From the NCBI GenBank assembly GCA_018262715.1, contig JADFDS010000011.1, positions 289,760 to 353,759 of the forward strand: 64,000 nt of DNA. The letters run 5' to 3'. Source of the DNA: Bacteroidota bacterium. GTDB taxonomy: Bacteria; Bacteroidota; Bacteroidia; Bacteroidales; VadinHA17. Under the pieces are notes generated by a model that saw nothing but the letters and a program-made list of their open reading frames with translations, made no database searches and was not told the origin of the DNA. Shown here in pieces: positions 59,858 through 64,000 of this stretch; position 1 is the first letter of the stretch, and the number at the start of each line of letters is the position of its first letter. A program made the position numbers and the translations under genes.

Positions 59858-61093
59858 ATGAGGATTTTCAGAAATATGGCACTGGCGGTTTTTACCGCAA
59901 TTTTACTTTCATCATGCAGTAACCTCAGAAGTGAGAGAGACAAACCATACGTTGTACTGGTCTCCCTGGATGCCTTTCGCTGGGATTATGACTCGATTCA
60001 TAGTACTCCGGTGCTTGATGACATCGCCCGTAAAGGGGTGACAGCCACCAGGCTGATACCGTCATTTCCGACAAAGACATTCCCGAACCATTATACAATT
60101 GCCACCGGACTTTACCCTGATCATCACGGACTGGTGAACAACAGCTTCTATGCACCTGATCTTGACCTTGTCTACAGGATCGGTGACCGCGCCATGGTAT
60201 CAAACGGAGCCTTTTACGGTGGCGAACCGGTGTGGGTCACTGCCAGGAAGCAAGGGATGAAGTCTGCCTCGTTCTACTGGGTGGGTTCCGAGGCGCCGGT
60301 ACAGGGGATTCAACCGGATTACTGGAAACCGTATGATGAGGAGGTACCCTTCGGTGACCGTATTGACACCGTACTGAAGTGGCTATCCCTGCCCAAAAAC
60401 CAAAGGCCGCACCTGGTGACCCTATATTTCGAGGAGCCGGACGCTGTAAGTCACGGTTACGGCCCTCTTTCGCCGGAAACTGGAGCAATGGTCATGAGCC
60501 TCGACAGCCTCCTTGGTGTTCTCCGCACCGGTCTGGCAAAACTGCCCGATGCAGCTGACATCAACCTCATTGTCCTTTCCGATCACGGAATGACAGAGGT
60601 TGATGAGTCGCGCTACAACTACATCTTTGATACCCTTCCCCAGAGGATGGTGAAGAGGATCTACGGCGGAAATCCTGTCTGGGCCGTAGAGCCGGCCGAA
60701 GGGAAGCCAGACAGTGTGCTTCTCCTGCTTAATATGCAGAAGGGGATGAAAGCCTGGAAAAAGGAGGACCTGCCAGCCCATATGCATTACGGAACTCACC
60801 TGCGGATTCCTGAGATAGTCCTGGTTGCCGATCCCGGCTGGACTGCAGGCATAAGGCCTGAGCCAAGAGGCGATACCAGGGGTGATCACGGCTATGACTG
60901 GCAGTGCCGTGACATGCACTCGATCTTCTATGCTGAGGGACCTGCCTTTAAGAAGGGCTTCAGCGTTGACACGCTGTATAATGTTGATATATATAACATT
61001 GTGACAGGTGCCCTTGGCCTGGTCCCGGCTCCCAACGACGGCAATCCGGAGCGGATAGTGCCATTGTTCAATCGACGAAGGTCTCCTTTATGA
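59858..61093 (+). CDS. Alkaline phosphatase-superfamily nucleotide pyrophosphatase/phosphodiesterase, lipoprotein
   Basis: 411 residues; lipobox 'LLSSC' (~20). Metal-site residues of the NPP family are present: Asp in 'VSLDAFRWDY', nucleophile Thr in 'PTKTFPNHYT', Asp/His in 'EEPDAVSHGYGP', Asp/His in 'VLSDHGM', and His in 'RGDHGYDWQ'. It should hydrolyse nucleotide or phospholipid phosphodiester bonds at the outer surface. Its last 26 nt overlap the convergent toxin gene's end. Confidence 0.92.
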   Translation: MRIFRNMALAVFTAILLSSCSNLRSERDKPYVVLVSLDAFRWDYDSIHSTPVLDDIARKGVTATRLIPSFPTKTFPNHYTIATGLYPDHHGLVNNSFYAPDLDLVYRIGDRAMVSNGAFYGGEPVWVTARKQGMKSASFYWVGSEAPVQGIQPDYWKPYDEEVPFGDRIDTVLKWLSLPKNQRPHLVTLYFEEPDAVSHGYGPLSPETGAMVMSLDSLLGVLRTGLAKLPDAADINLIVLSDHGMTEVDESRYNYIFDTLPQRMVKRIYGGNPVWAVEPAEGKPDSVLLLLNMQKGMKAWKKEDLPAHMHYGTHLRIPEIVLVADPGWTAGIRPEPRGDTRGDHGYDWQCRDMHSIFYAEGPAFKKGFSVDTLYNVDIYNIVTGALGLVPAPNDGNPERIVPLFNRRRSPL

Positions 61094-61391
61094 TGGCTTT
61101 GACCTCTTTTATTTCCGATTTGGGGAGCTTTCCGAGATCTTTCAGAATTCTTTGTTTATCGATGGTTCTGATCTGATCAAGTACAATCCATCCGGCTTTA
61201 TTGTCATGTTGAATTTCAGCCCGGGTAGGATAGTTTTTTGAACTTGTTGTTATTGGCGCTATTACAACAGTCCTTAAATGGTCATTCATCTCGTCAGGTG
61301 AAATTACAACACATGGCCTGGTTTTCTTAATCTCACTACCGTTAGTCTGCTCCAGGTTGACCAGGATTATCTGGTATTGTCTTATTTCCAT
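61068..61391 (-). CDS. MazF/PemK-type endoribonuclease toxin, orphan
   Basis: 107 residues. 'YQIILVNLEQTNGSEIKKTRPCVVISPDEMN' and 'TVVIAPITTSSKNYPTRAEI' are the classic MazF/PemK fold, with the conserved Arg-Pro-Cys-Val-Val-Ile core, and 'GWIVLDQIRTIDKQRI' near the end. The family cleaves mRNA at short motifs to arrest growth. No antitoxin gene is present directly upstream; a short open stretch ending in 'LPEEWK' overlaps the toxin start (see findings). The 3' end overlaps the NPP gene. Confidence 0.88.
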   Translation of the reverse strand: MEIRQYQIILVNLEQTNGSEIKKTRPCVVISPDEMNDHLRTVVIAPITTSSKNYPTRAEIQHDNKAGWIVLDQIRTIDKQRILKDLGKLPKSEIKEVKAIIKETFVD

Positions 61392-61426
61392 TCTTCAGGT
61401 AGTATCTGATCAGAATGTAATAGGAT
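61382..61426 (-). pseudogene. Possible antitoxin C-terminal remnant
   Basis: Fourteen codons (ending 'ILPEEWK' and TAA) lie in a frame that overlaps the toxin ATG by eight bases, a typical antitoxin-toxin coupling. An in-frame TGA (61429-61427) lies just before it and no longer ORF exists in 61392-61640, so any antitoxin is degenerate or missing. Confidence 0.3.
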
Positions 61427-61639
61427 TCAAGTATTAAAAAGTAGTATCAGTTCCGAATAGACCAGGGTTGTAGTCCAATTGCCCGGATTCCGGGGAGTCA
61501 GCCTGATCCTTTCAGCCTCTCCCGGCCAACTCACCGGCTAGGGATGCGCAGTTTACATAGCCAGGTACCTGATTGCTCCGGGCCATTAATGATTTGAAAA
61601 AATAAATATACAAATTACACTAATGTGATATAAAAAGTG

Positions 61640-61647
61640 TATTTTTG
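61640..61647 (+). promoter_or_regulatory. -7 element for the TetR efflux operon
   Basis: TATTTTTG, an exact TAnnTTTG match, 28 bp before the ATG at 61676. No TTTG at the -33 distance. The 61392-61639 stretch otherwise shows only GC-rich fragments without an RNA fold I can name. Confidence 0.4.
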
Positions 61648-61675
61648 CAACTGGTATATAATTGAAAAATATTCG

Positions 61676-62296
61676 ATGACGGCAAGGAAGGATAAATATG
61701 CGGCAAAGACCATGGAAGTCTTCAGGCAGTACGGCCTCCATATTTCGATAGATGAGCTTGCAGATAAATCAGGAGTTACGAAAAAGACCCTCTATAATCA
61801 TTTTGAATCAAAGGAGGGGCTCCTGAAGTTCTGCCTGCAGACTTTCGTCCATGATCTGGAGAAAAAGATTTCCATAATGTATTCTGAAGATGTCAATGCA
61901 ATTGAGGGGTTCAAGTCAGGCATCTGCGGAATGGGGGAGGTCTTTCATTCACTGAGTCCGGTCTTTTTTGATGACCTGAGAAAGATGTTCCCCGAACTCT
62001 CAGGCACACAGCACAAAGCCGGATTTGGGTCTTTTCTCGAAGGCATGAAGAGAAACCTGGAAAAGGGGAAAAAGGAAAAGCTGTACAGGCAGGAAATTAA
62101 TGTTGAAATGATCAGCAGATTCTTCATAAGCTCTGTTGTAAGCTTCTTTATCAGCAGTGTCCTGACCCGCAGTGAATATTCGGCGAGAGACTATTTCAGA
62201 TCCGTAATAGACTATCACCTTCATGCGGTTGTCACCCCGAAGGGGAAAAGACTGCTTGATAAGGAAAATTTAACCACAAAATATTCTGAGAAATAA
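61676..62296 (+). CDS. TetR/AcrR-family regulator
   Basis: 206 residues from the ATG at 61676 ('MTARKDKYAAKTMEVF'); an upstream in-frame ATG at 61637 would place the promoter -7 box within the gene. The HTH spans ~25-50 ('ISIDELADKSGVTKKTLYNHFESKEGLL'). The rest is a helical ligand-binding domain with a membrane-like C-terminal helix. The stop overlaps the next start by 1 nt, so the regulator is part of the efflux operon and likely represses it until a ligand binds. Confidence 0.9.
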   Translation: MTARKDKYAAKTMEVFRQYGLHISIDELADKSGVTKKTLYNHFESKEGLLKFCLQTFVHDLEKKISIMYSEDVNAIEGFKSGICGMGEVFHSLSPVFFDDLRKMFPELSGTQHKAGFGSFLEGMKRNLEKGKKEKLYRQEINVEMISRFFISSVVSFFISSVLTRSEYSARDYFRSVIDYHLHAVVTPKGKRLLDKENLTTKYSEK

Positions 62297-63663
62297 TGAA
62301 TAGAGCCAGAACTATTTTAATTGCAGTAATCACCTGCATCAGCGTGAATATAAGCGCACAGCAGGTTTACGATCTACAGAGCTGCCTGAAATTTGCACTG
62401 GAGAACAATCATAATATCCGCAAGGCTCAGTTCGACAAAGAGAAATCGGCTGAGGCCAGGCATGAGATCCTTGGTGCATTGTTGCCGCAGATATCAGGCA
62501 CCGGCAACCTGAATTACAACATTCAGAAATCGAGGTTTATAATGCCGAATTTCATAAATGAATTCCTTCCTCCGAACATGCAGGATCCCAATGCGGCCAA
62601 ATATATGACCATTGAAATGGGAACCAACTTTTCAGCCGGAATAGGGGCTGCCCTGAACCAGCAGATATTTAACCTCTCACTGTTCAATGCGGTGGATATC
62701 GCCAGAACGGCCGAAGAGCTGACATCACTGGCTGCCGACGCTAAGGAGGAAGATGTTATCAGCCAGACTGCCAGCCTGTTCTATGCTGTTCAGGCGACGG
62801 AATACGCTGCCGGAATGTTTGGCCGGAGCATCGAAATCATTGACTCTGTCCTGACTTCGATGGAAACAAGTTACGCCAGCGGGCTGATAAGGAAAGTTGA
62901 CCTTGACAGGTTAAAGGTCACGAGGACGAACATGGCCACACAGAGGGCATCGGTTCTCAATGCCGTGGAAGTGCAGAAAAACCTGCTGAAGCTGCAGATG
63001 GGGATGGATATGTCAGGCCGGATTGACATCGAGAAGATCAATCTTGAAGCATTTGAGAACCAGGCAAAACCCGGGAACCAGCAGAATTTCGATCCCAACC
63101 TTCAAACTTCGTACAAAATGCTGGCCCGTCAGCATAACCTCCGGCTGCTTCAAAAAAAGGCAGCCATTTATGAAAATTATCCTGTTTTAACGGCGATGAT
63201 AAACTATAATTACAACGGGGTATCCGATGAGTTTTTCAGGGGTGAAACCAATTACTGGTACGGATCGTCAATGGCAGGCCTGAACCTGCGCATCCCTATT
63301 TTCGGAGGGCTTTCGAGAAGCTCGAAGATAAAACAGGCTGACTTTGAAATCCGCAAAATCAAGGAAGACGGAGTCATTCTTGAACAGTCGCTCAACATGG
63401 CCTATGAGAATGCGTTGCTAAGGCTTGAAGACAGCCGTAGTGCCATCCAGGTTCAGAAGGGAAATATGGCTCTTGCGGAAGAGGTGTACCGCATCACGGA
63501 AAAGAACTATTCGCAGGGCATCGCTTCGATGTCAGACGTACTGAATTCAAACTCTTCGCTGGTACAGGCTCAGATGAGCTACGCAGATGCCCTCAACAAT
63601 TTCATGAAGGCTTACGTGGAGCTTCATAAGGCCGGCGGTACCATCAGGGAGCTTGTCAGGTAA
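62296..63663 (+). CDS. TolC-family outer-membrane efflux protein
   Basis: 455 residues with a signal peptide ('VNISAQQVYDL'). The two OEP halves each carry long helices ('LQSCLKFALENNHNIRKAQ', 'ARHEILGALLPQISG', 'LVQAQMSYADALNNFMKAYVELHKAGG'). TolC-like trimers form the exit duct of RND or ABC efflux pumps. It is the second gene of a tetR-tolC-adaptor operon; the pump gene lies outside the window. Confidence 0.93.
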   Translation: MNRARTILIAVITCISVNISAQQVYDLQSCLKFALENNHNIRKAQFDKEKSAEARHEILGALLPQISGTGNLNYNIQKSRFIMPNFINEFLPPNMQDPNAAKYMTIEMGTNFSAGIGAALNQQIFNLSLFNAVDIARTAEELTSLAADAKEEDVISQTASLFYAVQATEYAAGMFGRSIEIIDSVLTSMETSYASGLIRKVDLDRLKVTRTNMATQRASVLNAVEVQKNLLKLQMGMDMSGRIDIEKINLEAFENQAKPGNQQNFDPNLQTSYKMLARQHNLRLLQKKAAIYENYPVLTAMINYNYNGVSDEFFRGETNYWYGSSMAGLNLRIPIFGGLSRSSKIKQADFEIRKIKEDGVILEQSLNMAYENALLRLEDSRSAIQVQKGNMALAEEVYRITEKNYSQGIASMSDVLNSNSSLVQAQMSYADALNNFMKAYVELHKAGGTIRELVR

Positions 63664-63761
63664 TTCACCAAACAGAAAGGATTAGGAAAATCAAATAATA
63701 CAGACAACGCGGAACCGGGAGTCCTGACAGGGCAACCAGGAGAGGCAAAATCTTCAAAGTC

Positions 63762-64000
63762 ATGAAAAAATTATTATCAATTCTCGCAGTGATAGGTCTG
63801 ATAGCGGTAATAGTATTAGTACTGGTGCTCAACAAAAAGCGCAGTTTCGAAAGAACGCAGATTGCCTCGGAGGCATCGGCAGGTGTGACCGTAGGGATAG
63901 ATGTGGTGAAAGAAGAGCAGGCAAACATGAGCTTTTCATCCAATGGTTCTCTCGAACCGGTCCGCGAGCTATCATTTGTTTCCGATGTATCGGGAAGGGT
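63762..64000 (+). CDS. RND efflux periplasmic adaptor, 3' truncated by the window
   Basis: 79 codons visible from ATG 63762. Hydrophobic anchor 'MKKLLSILAVIGLIAVIVLVL' then 'FERTQIASEAS' and 'VRELSFVSDVSGR', the first lipoyl-like strand of membrane-fusion proteins. It links the TolC-like duct to an inner-membrane pump, presumably encoded next. Gap of 98 bp after the TolC stop. Confidence 0.85.
   Translation, partial: MKKLLSILAVIGLIAVIVLVLVLNKKRSFERTQIASEASAGVTVGIDVVKEEQANMSFSSNGSLEPVRELSFVSDVSGR

Noticed and set aside
61440-61620. tRNA or riboswitch in the gap before the TetR gene
   Set aside because: GC-rich fragments are present but no cloverleaf or known riboswitch core could be traced.

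Overview
The window looks like a chromosome segment of a Bacteroidota bacterium, most likely an uncultured anaerobic or facultative member of Bacteroidales/Marinilabiliales. The evidence is family-level: many lipoproteins with short Cys lipoboxes, a type IX secretion (T9SS) C-terminal sorting domain, DUF6340, DUF5687 and MG2/TonB-plug proteins, LytTR/LytS-type two-component genes, glycoside hydrolases GH92, GH20 and GH105, and several promoters of the Bacteroidota type (TTTG, 18-19 bp, TAnnTTTG). A HydF maturase implies [FeFe]-hydrogenase metabolism, and two loci carry c-type cytochromes. No rRNA, tRNA or CRISPR was recognised. No database search was run; all assignments come from reading motifs.

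Layout. 1-6527: 3' part of a DsbD-like thiol:disulfide exporter, a GH92 mannosidase, a DUF6340 lipoprotein and an aromatic amino acid ammonia-lyase with an unusual Ala-Cys-Gly cofactor triad. 6838-9438: a pentaheme cytochrome and a heme-bearing outer-membrane barrel protein. 9542-11428: secreted S9 peptidase. 11535-15415: operon RmuC-like / aspartate ammonia-lyase / hydF. 15532-18579: GH105, a MerR-B12 regulator with CarH-type cobalamin motifs, and a fasciclin lipoprotein. 18819-21116: pcm-lemA-DUF3137. 21253-26677: sirtuin, M28 and M6-like peptidases, SDR. 26727-34029: five exported proteins including a T9SS substrate, an EF-hand/TPR protein and an OmpA protein, next to a LytS/LytTR two-component pair (34223-37142).

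37208-43536: ThiF-like E1, NUDIX, a tiny lipoprotein, a serpin lipoprotein, an ABC transporter pair and a bile-acid-family symporter. 43599-54023: GH20 plus a nucleoside hydrolase-FmdE fusion; divergent from it a tetraheme NapC/NirT-like protein fused to a SUMF1 domain; a short-repeat array; two Tat-exported sugar enzymes; a membrane protein fused to a P-loop NTPase; and an AlkD-like repair protein. 54110-57951 is visibly AT-rich and contains an MG2/TonB-plug protein whose promoter has been separated from it by an IS630-family element. 57952-64000: exported isochorismatase-family hydrolase, dicarboxylate symporter, nucleotide pyrophosphatase-like lipoprotein, orphan MazF-like toxin, and a TetR-TolC-membrane fusion protein RND efflux operon that runs off the window.

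The best candidates for undescribed biology are three domain fusions: NapC/NirT-like cytochrome with SUMF1 (47480-48919), nucleoside hydrolase with FmdE (45941-47278), and a multi-spanning membrane protein with THEP1-type NTPase (51587-53305). Next come the five-gene exported cluster, the CarH-like photoreceptor beside the fasciclin gene, and dispersed heptamer (GCAAATC) repeats at four intergenic sites.
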